DNA of 5,442 bases from Gammaproteobacteria bacterium (GTDB taxonomy: Bacteria; Pseudomonadota; Gammaproteobacteria; Enterobacterales; Psychrobiaceae), in contig JABSRS010000259.1 in assembly GCA_013214885.1 (NCBI GenBank), positions 1 through 5,442 of the forward strand. The letters run 5' to 3'. The position numbers were made by a program, and so were the translations under genes. The notes under the pieces are model-generated. The model was not told the origin of the DNA. It saw nothing but the letters and a program-made list of their open reading frames with translations, and ran no database searches. How positions within the stretch are numbered: position 1 is the stretch's first letter; every line of letters starts with the position of its first letter. Shown here piece after piece: positions 1 through 5,442 of this stretch.

Positions 1-727
1 ATACTTAAATGAAGGGGCTGTTCTAGCGTTTTAAACGCAGGAAACTCTTTACCATTATCTAACGTCAAAGTGAGTAGCTTATGCTCTGGAACTAGCTTAA
101 ACATTGATATTGTGGCTGCGTTAAATAATATGGCTTGTTTAGTTTTAATCATTTTTGCAATTAAATATCTTGTGGTTCGATCAACATGAATGACAACCAA
201 TCGCCTTCCCAATCACCAATTCGACTTCTTTCTTCGACGATCTTTGGTCGCTCACTCGATCTTTAATCTGTCCTCGTAGTCGCCATATTTACGCTGTTTC
301 CGTCTTTTCTTATGGCGTTTAGCGAGGTCTTTGTAAAGCTCCCCTCCAGCTTTATAATCTTTGATTACCCACTGGTAAATGGTTTAGTAGCTGACATGCA
401 TTGATTTGTCGAGAGAATTTTCTCTTCTTAATCGACCAGCGATGGCATCAGGAGACCATCCTTTTGAAATTTTATTCACCACTAAATCGTAAAGTGAGAT
501 GTTTGGTCTTTTCTTCGCATGTCTGGGGGGTATCCTTCTTGCTATAGCTAGCTGATGTGCCGACTCATTAAAATAATCGTAAAAAGGAGGTTTGTTTCGT
601 CGAATTTCTCGCATGATAGTAGTGTGATGCCGATTTAACAATTTTGCGATGGAACGGTAGCTTTCACCGCTGTTAAACGATAGTAAATGGCTTTCCTCTC
701 AAAGCTGTTAAGATGTTCGTAAGGCAT
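1..727 (-). pseudogene. IS30-family transposase, multiply disrupted, 3' end outside window
   Basis: Reading leftward from ATG 727-725 (preceded by AGAGGA) gives MPYEHLNSFERKAIY, the typical N-terminus of IS30 transposases. A frameshift near 675-685 moves to the frame of GESYRSIAKLLNRHHTTIMR, the helix-turn-helix that binds the element ends. An in-frame TAA at 386-384 interrupts [19 protein letters not shown]. Further frameshifts near 280, 252 and 201 separate [26 protein letters not shown] and VDRTTRYLIAKMIKTKQ. The DDE catalytic core is recognisable: the first Asp in GDWEGD and the second in TLDNGKEF. The last Glu lies beyond position 1. Stitching the frames gives a continuous IS30-like protein, so the family call is firm. 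Five lesions indicate an old, dead copy rather than a programmed frameshift. Confidence 0.9.
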
Positions 728-789
728 TCTGAAGTTCCTCTGTAATGTGTTTGGCCGCACTTACTACATTACATAATACTTCAGAATGC
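724..789. repeat. Inverted repeat covering the transposase start codon and ribosome binding site
   Basis: GCATTCTGAAGT (724-735) is perfectly inverted as ACTTCAGAATGC (778-789). Inside it, TGTAATGT (741-748) is perfectly inverted as ACATTACA (766-773), leaving a 17-base loop and a small internal loop (5 and 4 bases). In minus-strand RNA the start codon of the transposase lies in the outer stem and its GAGGA ribosome binding site in the internal loop. Only transcripts that enter from outside the element would contain both arms. This resembles the protective hairpins known from IS10 and IS50, but the function here is inferred. Confidence 0.8.
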
Positions 790-834
790 TTTCATTTATA
801 TGATGTTACTGCTTGTGGTGCACTTGCACGTTGA

Positions 835-1077
835 ATTCGGCTATATATTAGCCTGATGATTTTTATTTCAGTGGCACTAACCTAATGGGTAAGCCCGAAC
901 TTTATCTGGTTTACGCTATTTATTGGCGTCAATGTGTTGCAAATGGCATTCACTGGATTTTGCCCTGCGACATGGCTATTTAAAAAAATAGGCTTAAATC
1001 TGAATGCGATATCACCCCAAATTAGTTATGATGCAGGTAACTTATTACCCTCAAAGGATTATTATGAACATTATTAA
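835..1077 (+). pseudogene. DUF2892 (YgaP C-terminal-like) small membrane protein, broken remnant
   Basis: One frame encodes IRLYISLMIFISVALT, then TAA (883-885), then WVSPNFIWFTLFIGVNVLQM and AFTGFCPATWLFKKIG, ending at TAA 1075-1077. This is the pattern of DUF2892 proteins: two short transmembrane helices joined by a WVSP-type turn, a GVN(L/V)xQxAFTGFCP signature and a KK(I/L)G tail. DUF2892 is a membrane domain often fused or adjacent to rhodanese domains, as in Escherichia coli YgaP. The gene is broken by the TAA between the helices, and a TGA (832-834) just upstream leaves no usable start. The C-terminal extension beyond KKIGLN overlaps the start of the rhodanese gene by 14 bases, which suggests translational coupling in the ancestral operon. 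The 5' end may have been lost with the nearby IS30 insertion. Confidence 0.75.
1053..1058 (+). promoter_or_regulatory. Ribosome binding site of the rhodanese gene
   Basis: AAAGGA lies 5 bases before ATG 1064-1066. It decides the start: the frame is open from an ATG at 1004, but the extra 20 residues would be DUF2892 coding sequence in another frame and would hide the signal peptide. Confidence 0.75.
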
Positions 1078-1429
1078 ACTTATTGCACTGGTTGCAGTTA
1101 TATTCTCTGGCTCATTATTTGCCCATGGAAATCATCAACAAAGCCGTGAACAAGCTGGTTGGCAAATGATTGCTCAAGGAGCATTGATTATTGATGTCCG
1201 CACGGCAACAGAATATGCGCAAGGTCACCTAAAAGGTTCAGTTAACATCCCTTTTGATGTTGCGGTTAAGCAATTTTCAGCGTTAGAAATTAGAAAAGAT
1301 CGTGACGTAGTATTGTACTGTCGCTCAGGAAATCGTTCTGGTAAAGCTTTTAACAGCTTAAAAGCCGCTGGTTACACTAAGCTGCACAACGGCGGTGGAT
1401 ATGATTCAATGATGGCGGCAAAGAAGTAA
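1064..1429 (+). CDS. Secreted single-domain rhodanese (sulfurtransferase-like)
   Basis: The 121-residue protein starts with a signal peptide (MNIIKLIALVAVIFSGSLFA, likely cleaved after Ala20), so it should act in the periplasm. Residues from about 30 to 121 form one rhodanese domain: the LIIDVRTATEY segment (41-51) with the conserved Asp44 and Arg46, GHLKGSVNIP (54-63), and the active-site loop CRSGNRSG (86-93) with catalytic Cys86, which carries the persulfide in this family. The closing YTKLHNGGGY segment (104-113) is also typical. Length and layout match PspE-like periplasmic rhodaneses, which transfer sulfane sulfur to thiophilic acceptors such as cyanide in vitro; the natural acceptor is unknown. 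It sits immediately downstream of, and overlaps, a DUF2892 remnant, a common partner of rhodaneses. The gene itself looks intact, but its ancestral operon leader is damaged, so its present promoter is unclear. Confidence 0.92.
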   Translation: MNIIKLIALVAVIFSGSLFAHGNHQQSREQAGWQMIAQGALIIDVRTATEYAQGHLKGSVNIPFDVAVKQFSALEIRKDRDVVLYCRSGNRSGKAFNSLKAAGYTKLHNGGGYDSMMAAKK

Positions 1430-1452
1430 GCCTCTAATTACATTAAATCTAA

Positions 1453-1476
1453 AGAGCCTTAGTTAACTGTGGCTCT
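1453..1476 (+). terminator. Possible weak terminator after the rhodanese gene
   Basis: AGAGCC (1453-1458) pairs with GGCTCT (1471-1476) across a 12-base loop, 24 bases after the rhodanese stop. No proper T-run follows (only AAATTATG), so termination by this hairpin is uncertain. Confidence 0.3.
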
Positions 1477-1497
1477 AAATTATGTTTGGAGAGCTTT

Positions 1498-1525
1498 ATG
1501 ATGTGCTTTATTTATTTCACATCAT
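1498..1525. repeat. 8-bp inverted repeat
   Basis: ATGATGTG (1498-1505) is perfectly inverted as CACATCAT (1518-1525) around the AT-rich loop CTTTATTTATTT. No T-run follows on the plus strand. It could be an mRNA-end stem for the rhodanese transcript or part of the repeat region to its right; nothing in the sequence decides. Confidence 0.5.
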
Positions 1526-1548
1526 TGAACTTAGATGCAGGCACACCA

Positions 1549-1740
1549 GTTACTTTCTTTGCGTCGCCAAAGAAAGTAACCAAAGAAAAGCGACCCATAT
1601 TTAGTTGCTGATCTTCATCTACATAACTGTCTTAACGGATGCGATTTTAATGCGCATCCCTGCGCGAAAATCTAAAAAATCGTCCCTGATTTTTTCTCTT
1701 AACAGCTATCCAGATGAAGGTAACTAAGAACGGGAGATTG
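1549..1740. repeat. Multi-hairpin intergenic repeat element
   Basis: Four nested or adjacent inverted repeats fill this stretch. First, GTTACTTTCTTTG (1549-1561) and CAAAGAAAGTAAC (1568-1580) form a perfect 13-bp stem with a 6-base loop. Second, a long imperfect stem joins 1613-1634 (CTTCATCTACATAACTGTC...) with 1699-1719 (reverse complement CTTCATCTGGATAGCTGTT...). Enclosed by it are a 7-bp hairpin GGATGCG/CGCATCC (1637-1643, 1653-1659) and an 8-bp hairpin AAAAAATC/GATTTTTT (1674-1681, 1688-1695). All three frames contain stops, so it is not a gene. The TTACTTTCTTTG...CAAAGAAAGTAACCAAAGAAA motif resembles a dispersed repeat I recall from Shewanella and other proteobacterial genomes; copy number cannot be checked here. 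The outer limits are approximate. Confidence 0.65.
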
Positions 1741-1797
1741 GGCATCCTGTTAGTCTGCCGTAACCAAGTAAATTCTAAATAAAAAAGACAGACACAG

Positions 1798-1830
1798 TTA
1801 ACGGCACATAGCCTTATTCGCTACCGTTAA
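1798..1830 (-). terminator. Dyad at the 3' end of the dehydrogenase gene, possible terminator
   Basis: TTAACGG (1798-1804) pairs with CCGTTAA (1824-1830), extended inward by TAGC/GCTA (1809-1812, 1820-1823) after a 4-base bulge. Read on the minus strand, the stem overlaps the dehydrogenase stop codon and is followed about 11 bases later by a T6 run (complement of 1781-1786). The gap before the T-run is longer than in a classic intrinsic terminator. Confidence 0.4.
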
Positions 1831-2800
1831 GCGGTTAACACAACTTTGCCTGACTCTAAATATGAGTGGGCGGCGGCTACTTGCCAAATGGTGAATTGCT
1901 GCTTATCAATTAATGGGCTAATTACCCCAGCATCGACTAACTCAGATATTTTAGTCAGTATTTTGCCATGTGACGAACGGTTCAAACCATGGACTAAGGG
2001 AATAAGCATCAGCACGCTGTGAAAACTCAGGCTTTCTAACGCGACTTGAATAACATCATCAACTGGCAAAGTGGTGGCTACACCCCCATTAAATCTGACA
2101 GCCTCAAAGCACTTTTGAATATTATCACCCGCTACCGTATCAAAAACGGCATCAAAGCCTATACCGTCAGTATATTGTTCGACATATTCTGCTACAGATT
2201 GGTCGCAATATTAATCACATTATCGGCATTTAATGTTTTAGCCAGAGCGACATTTCGGGCCTAGATGTTGCAGATACAGTCGCGCCAAAATGTTTAGCCA
2301 ATTGAATAGCAATGTGGCCAACACCGCCTGTTGCGCCATGAATAAGGACATTGTCACCTGCTTGGATTTTTAATTTATCATGCAACGCTTCCCAAGCTGT
2401 GATAGAGACCAATGGCAGCGCGGCTGCTTGACTCATTGTCAGTATTTTTGGTTTCAGCGCCATTAAGTCGCTATCGACCAGCATAAACTCGGCCAAGGCA
2501 CCGTCGGTACCAGTGATGCCACCAGCACAACCATAAACCTCATCGCCAACGTTAAAATCAACCACTCCTTCATCGATTTCAGTCACGACCCCAGCAACAT
2601 CGCCGTGTAAAATTTCAGGTAAATTGTCAGACCATGGCGTGGCCTTTGTTCGCAGCATGGTATCAAGTGGATTAACACTGGTTGCCTTTACCTCTATCAC
2701 CAAATGACCAGCCTTTACTAACGGCACTGCCCTTTCAACCTGTTGAAAGAGCAGTGCTTCCGACTTCTTTAATGACCATTGCTTTCATGATTGCTTTCAT
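1827..2800 (-). pseudogene. Zinc-type alcohol dehydrogenase / quinone oxidoreductase-like protein, frameshifted
   Basis: Stitching three frames gives a medium-chain dehydrogenase/reductase of about 320 residues, close to full length. From the N-terminus: MKAMVIKEVGST, a frameshift near 2751-2756, the GroES-like domain (LFQQVERAVPLVKAGHLVIE, ATSVNPLDTMLR, GDVAGVV, VGDEVYG), then the NADP(H)-binding fold with GATGGVGHIAIQLAKHFGA (about 2280-2337). A second frameshift near 2245 precedes AKTLNADNVIN, a third near 2204-2208 precedes DQSVAEYVEQYTDGIGFDAV, and the end is PVDDVIQVALESLSF to ESGKVVLTA. No catalytic zinc ligands are evident, consistent with the zinc-independent quinone-oxidoreductase branch. 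The C-terminal SGKVVLTA seems to lack a few residues usual in relatives (SGxAxGKVVLT). The start at 2800 is preceded by GAGAG; two more ATGs follow in frame. The gene is divergent from a LysR regulator, which probably controlled it. The substrate cannot be predicted, and no full-length protein can be made as written. Confidence 0.9.
2777..2800 (-). repeat. 12-base tandem duplication at the dehydrogenase start
   Basis: On the minus strand ATGAAAGCAATC (2800-2789) is followed directly by ATGAAAGCAATG (2788-2777), giving the N-terminus MKAIMKAMVIK. Relatives usually start MKAMVIK, so this looks like a slipped duplication that supplies three in-frame start codons. Confidence 0.7.
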
Positions 2801-2809
2801 TTTTGTTCT

Positions 2810-2828
2810 CTCATTGATTTAAAGTGAG
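2810..2828. promoter_or_regulatory. Candidate LysR-type operator in the divergent spacer
   Basis: CTCA (2810-2813) and TGAG (2825-2828) form a perfect dyad around an 11-base AT-rich centre, in the 45-base gap between the dehydrogenase and LysR starts. LysR regulators usually bind such interrupted dyads in the spacer they share with a divergent target. The classical T-N11-A spacing is not matched exactly, so this is a suggestion by position and symmetry. Confidence 0.4.
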
Positions 2829-2845
2829 CCAACCAAGGAAAAACT

Positions 2846-3739
2846 ATGAGCACTATTAATCGATTAGCCTATTTCAACTGTGTGGTCGAAACAGGCAGTA
2901 TTTCTCAAGCAAGTAAAGTGTTTGATGTTCAGCCTTCATCAATATCGCGCCAGTTGGCGGCGTTAGAGCTAGATCTCGGGGTTCGCTTACTTAACAGATC
3001 AACGAGGAATGTTGGTTTGACCGAGGCTGGTGTTAAGTATTATGAGTATTCTCAACGTATTTTGTCAGAGCTCGATGCCGCAAAGAGAGCGGTAAACGAC
3101 TTGCAACAAAACCCCAAAGGGAAATTGAAAGTCAGCATGACTGTTGGCTTTGGTGAATGTGTCATACTCCCTCTGATCCCCCAATTTATCGCGCAATTTC
3201 CAGATATTGATCTCGAACTTGAGTTAACCGAACGGGTAGTCGATTTAGTCGACGAAAATATCGATATTGCCATTCGCAGTGGTCAATTACCCGACTCGAC
3301 ATTAATATCAAAGCGGCTCGCTCTTAACAATTTCTTACTATGTGCTAGCCCAAACTATTTGGCACAGTATGGAAAGCCAAAAACACCGAACGATCTCGCG
3401 AATTTTGATTGTATTCGATATAGCTATAGCGGATGGAAAGATTGAAATTTATTCGAAGGAAAAAAGAGTATCAAACTTTTGATTAATGATGGGATTTCGG
3501 TCAATACCGTCAATGGTCAAAAACAGTTAATCCTAAATCATGCGGGACTAGCATTAATTCCATTGTGGGCAGTGAAGGAGCAATTAAAAAATGGCACCTT
3601 AGTTGATGTCCTGCCAAGTTTTACTTTTAGTCCCAATGAAACAATAACTTCAACCTATGCGATATATTTAAAACGAGAATTACTCTCACCAAAAATAAGA
3701 GTATTTCTCGATTTTATGACCAGGGCTATTGATGACTGA
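2846..3739 (+). pseudogene. LysR-family transcriptional regulator with one internal TGA
   Basis: The 298-codon frame has the normal LysR length and continues in one frame on both sides of a single TGA at 3443-3445 (codon 200). Residues 1-60 form the winged helix-turn-helix (INRLAYFNCVVETGSISQAS, VQPSSISRQLAALELDLGVR, LLNRSTRNVGLTEAG). Residues from about 92 form the periplasmic-binding-protein-like effector domain (KGKLKVSMTVGFGE, DIDLELELTE, IDIAIRSGQL). After the TGA it resumes as NLFEGKKSIKL, VNGQKQLILNHAGLALIPLW and FLDFMTRAIDD. Relatives commonly have Trp near this site, so TGG to TGA is the likely change. The start has AAGGA six bases upstream. The truncated product would keep the DNA-binding domain and half of the effector domain. 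Its presumed target, the divergent dehydrogenase gene, is also broken. Readthrough or a sequencing error would be the alternative explanation. Confidence 0.9.
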
Positions 3740-3756
3740 CGGTGTTTTTCCGTTAG
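3736..3756. terminator. Small hairpin between the convergent LysR and kinase genes
   Basis: CTGACGG (3736-3742) and CCGTTAG (3750-3756) form a 7-bp stem with one G-T pair and a T-rich 7-base loop. It spans the 13-base gap and both stop codons, where a shared bidirectional terminator would be expected. No T-run follows on either side, so the call is weak. Confidence 0.3.
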
Positions 3757-5177
3757 CCATTCACAGGAAAATACATCGTGATTTGCGTTCCCTGACCGAC
3801 CTTAGAACTAATCTGCATTTCACCACTCATTTTCTGGATTAACGAGTAACAAATCGGTAGCCCAAGACCTGTGCCTTTAGCTTTAGTGGTATAAAACTCT
3901 TCCCCTGCTAATGCCAACGTTTCTTGAGACATCCCAACCCCATTATCGCTAACGCAAATGGCAACTAGTTCATCTTCAATCGTGGTAACAACCTCAATTT
4001 TAGCCTCGCCACTTTTGCTCAAGCAGGCATCCATTGAGTTACTAATTAAATTTTGTAATACCTGCACGTAGTGATCACTTGCTAGTACTACAGCAGGAAT
4101 ATTAGTGTCTAGGTCTAAATTGAGTTTAATATTCCACATTCTTTCATCGTGTAAGATTAAACGGCAAGTCCGACGGGTTATGTCATTTAAATCAACCAGA
4201 CAATCATCAGAACTAGACATATTAGAGAAGTTGCTAACATCTTGTGATATCCGAGTAAGTCGGTTTAATTCATCAAAAATCATCGCTAAATAGCCGTTAA
4301 GGGTCGACCTTACTGGATCGGTTAATTTATGGGTTTTTAATTCTTGTTGGATCTCATTGAGTAATCCGATAATTCCAGCCAGTGGATTACCTATTTCATG
4401 CAAAATCCCCGAGGCCAAAGAGCCAAGTGCCGCCATCTTATCTTGTTGATAATAGCGCACAGTGGTTTCTTCTAATCGAAGCTCCATTACCTTGTTATCA
4501 TTAATATCAATAGCCGTACCCAAAAATCCACTGACTTCGTGATGGCTGCTATAACAGACATTACCTTGCAGGCTAACCCACTTATAACCGCTGTCTGACT
4601 TCAATCGACAAATAACCTGAAAGGACTCTGCACCATCTATTAAGTTTTGATACGATTTAGCCACAATGTCATGGTCTTCAGGATGTATCACACTAAGCCA
4701 TTTTGTGCCAAGGTGTTGTGAATCCTCGCCCCCAACAAAATTAAGCCAACCATTACTGACAAAAATCCAATCACCATTAATGCCTGCTTGCCATAGCATG
4801 GTGGGTGATTGTTCAGTCAACTCTTGAAAACGTTGTTGGCTTTTTCGTAATTTTGTTTTGGTTTGCTTAATTTTCGTGCCTAAAATAACAGTTACCCAAA
4901 TCACAAATAATGCCAGTGCACGATTAGCTAGCACCATCCATTCAATGCCTAATTTTTCTGAAAAGTAATAACCTAGCACTGTTAACACACTAACTAATAC
5001 CCCAAATAAAATTGGCGATTTATCGTTTTTTAAGCACAAAGAAAACAGCACCACGGTAATATAAAGCACGCCAGAGGCGATGACCAGCTGCGTATACAAA
5101 TCGACAAGAAATACAATGCTACTCAGTAATAAACAGAAAAATACCGTTTGCGCTTCGTAATACATTTTATAGGTCAT
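3753..5177 (-). CDS. Membrane-bound PAS sensor histidine kinase
   Basis: This intact 474-residue protein has the full layout of a two-component sensor. Four hydrophobic segments (about 11-27, 30-49, 55-72 and 80-100) form a membrane domain without a large periplasmic loop, pointing to sensing within or near the membrane. A short linker leads to one PAS domain (about 113-228, with WLSVIHPEDHD and the closing GFLGTAIDIND). The dimerisation/phosphoacceptor domain has MAALGSLASGILHEIGNPLA with the phosphorylated His260; the HExxNPL form fits the HPK4 group. The ATPase domain shows the N-box NLISNSMDA (376-384), DNGVGM (411-416) and GTGLGL (435-440). No response regulator or receiver domain is in the window, so its partner and signal are unknown. 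The ATG at 5177 has only a weak AGG about 10 bases upstream; Met5 is a possible alternative start. It is convergent with LysR and divergent from the glycosyltransferase. Confidence 0.93.
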   Translation of the reverse strand: MTYKMYYEAQTVFFCLLLSSIVFLVDLYTQLVIASGVLYITVVLFSLCLKNDKSPILFGVLVSVLTVLGYYFSEKLGIEWMVLANRALALFVIWVTVILGTKIKQTKTKLRKSQQRFQELTEQSPTMLWQAGINGDWIFVSNGWLNFVGGEDSQHLGTKWLSVIHPEDHDIVAKSYQNLIDGAESFQVICRLKSDSGYKWVSLQGNVCYSSHHEVSGFLGTAIDINDNKVMELRLEETTVRYYQQDKMAALGSLASGILHEIGNPLAGIIGLLNEIQQELKTHKLTDPVRSTLNGYLAMIFDELNRLTRISQDVSNFSNMSSSDDCLVDLNDITRRTCRLILHDERMWNIKLNLDLDTNIPAVVLASDHYVQVLQNLISNSMDACLSKSGEAKIEVVTTIEDELVAICVSDNGVGMSQETLALAGEEFYTTKAKGTGLGLPICYSLIQKMSGEMQISSKVGQGTQITMYFPVNG

Positions 5178-5223
5178 TAAAATTAAGCCTAAACTTTGGG
5201 GAGATTGAATGATTTAAGCGCGC

Positions 5224-5229
5224 ACTATA
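5224..5229 (-). promoter_or_regulatory. Candidate -10 box for the histidine kinase gene
   Basis: Minus-strand TATAGT (5229-5224) preceded by an AT-rich stretch lies about 47 bases before the kinase start. No convincing -35 hexamer is found 16-18 bases upstream, so the call rests on one hexamer. Confidence 0.3.
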
Positions 5230-5300
5230 CTTAAAAAGAACAAAAAAGTATTGATCCAAGTTATTTTGACTAGTTTTTTCTAATCTGTACTCATGTTTTT

Positions 5301-5317
5301 AACTATTTAAGATAGTT
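5301..5317. promoter_or_regulatory. Short perfect dyad in the kinase/glycosyltransferase spacer, possible operator
   Basis: AACTAT (5301-5306) and ATAGTT (5312-5317) are perfectly inverted around TTAAG, about 50 bases before the glycosyltransferase start. The 192-base spacer (5178-5369) otherwise shows only AT-rich sequence and a possible TTGACT -35 box at 5266-5271 without a clear -10 partner. Confidence 0.3.
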
Positions 5318-5369
5318 TCAACCAGGAGTTCCAGCTACAATTGTCACAAATTTACGATAGTGGTTAATC

Positions 5370-5442
5370 ATGAAAAACGTTCTAATTATTGGATATGTCT
5401 GGCCCGAGCCAAACTCATCAGCAGCAGGCACTCGAATGATCG
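5370..5442 (+). CDS. Glycosyltransferase (group 1-like), N-terminal fragment cut by window edge
   Basis: Only 24 codons are visible: MKNVLIIGYVWPEPNSSAAG followed by TRMI. A short hydrophobic beta strand followed by a GYVWPEPNSSAAG-type loop is, from memory, the N-terminus of a group-1 glycosyltransferase family common in Shewanella and related marine bacteria. Such enzymes transfer sugars from nucleotide donors in surface polysaccharide or lipopolysaccharide synthesis; acceptor and donor cannot be told from this fragment. A TAG in frame at 5358-5360 makes ATG 5370 the first possible start. The ribosome binding site is poor (AGTGG about 6 bases upstream). It begins a transcription unit divergent from the histidine kinase. 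Confidence 0.65.
   Translation, partial: MKNVLIIGYVWPEPNSSAAGTRMI

Larger units (their letters stand above)
1..789 (-). mobile_element. Degenerate IS30-family insertion sequence, 5' part (cut by window edge)
   Basis: The element is recognised from its transposase, which reads leftward and leaves the window at position 1, so only the 5' end of the copy is visible. The right boundary is placed at the outer end of an inverted repeat at 724-789. This is an inference: the opposite end is outside the window, so no terminal repeat pair or target duplication can be confirmed. The broken transposase means this copy cannot move by itself. Its outer end lies about 45 bases from the start of the DUF2892 gene remnant, so the insertion may have removed that gene's start and promoter. 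Confidence 0.75.

Noticed and set aside
201..280. Programmed frameshifting in the transposase
   Set aside because: The lesions are several, shift in different directions and accompany a nonsense codon. IS30 transposases are normally made from one open frame, so decay is the simpler explanation.
1004..1063. Upstream in-frame extension of the rhodanese start
   Set aside because: The 20 extra residues overlap the DUF2892 coding frame, lack a ribosome binding site and would bury a clear signal peptide that starts at 1064.
1549..1580. CRISPR repeat or intrinsic terminator reading of the 13-bp hairpin
   Set aside because: There is no second regularly spaced copy, so no CRISPR array. The stem is followed by an A/C-rich tract on the plus strand and is not GC-rich with a T-run on either strand.
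2046..2264. Plus-strand open frame of 72 codons
   Set aside because: It is antisense to the frameshifted dehydrogenase gene, whose recognisable protein explains the same bases. It has no ribosome binding site or family resemblance.
3052..3273. Minus-strand open frame of 73 codons
   Set aside because: It lies wholly antisense within the LysR gene and is Ser-rich low-complexity, as expected from a shadow frame.
4105..4293. Plus-strand open frame of 62 codons
   Set aside because: It lies antisense within the intact histidine kinase gene and shows no domain or start signal.
1..5442. tRNA or rRNA genes, prophage genes, toxin-antitoxin or defence system
   Set aside because: I looked for cloverleaf-like segments, rRNA motifs and small gene pairs and found nothing that could be supported on either strand.

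Overview
The window looks like chromosomal DNA of a marine gammaproteobacterium, most likely Shewanella or a close relative. This is an inference from the low GC content, the style of the proteins (quinone-oxidoreductase-like dehydrogenase next to its LysR regulator, PAS histidine kinase, a glycosyltransferase beginning MKNVLIIGYVWPEP) and a structured intergenic repeat that resembles ones I associate with Shewanella. No species marker is present.

Layout from left to right. Positions 1-789 hold the 5' part of a decayed IS30-family insertion sequence on the minus strand, with one nonsense codon and at least four frameshifts in the transposase. Its start codon lies inside a long inverted repeat. 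Positions 835-1077 hold the broken remnant of a small DUF2892 membrane-protein gene, overlapping by 14 bases the start of an intact secreted single-domain rhodanese (1064-1429). Positions 1430-1826 have no gene, but carry several inverted repeats and a roughly 190-base multi-hairpin element. Positions 1827-2800 are a frameshifted zinc-type alcohol dehydrogenase/quinone oxidoreductase gene on the minus strand. It is divergent from a LysR-family regulator (2846-3739, plus) that is interrupted by one in-frame TGA. A complete membrane-bound PAS sensor histidine kinase (3753-5177, minus) follows, convergent with the LysR gene. A 192-base divergent spacer leads to the first 24 codons of a group-1 glycosyltransferase (5370 onward, plus), cut by the window edge.

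The main theme is gene decay: four of the seven coding loci (transposase, DUF2892 gene, dehydrogenase, LysR) are broken, while the rhodanese, the kinase and the visible glycosyltransferase start look intact. The DUF2892 and rhodanese genes were probably one small sulfur-related operon whose upstream end was damaged near the IS30 copy. The dehydrogenase and LysR genes form a classic divergent regulator/target pair in which both partners have lost integrity. I see no clear new defence or metabolic system. The most unusual non-coding signals are the multi-hairpin repeat at about 1549-1740 and the hairpin over the transposase start.
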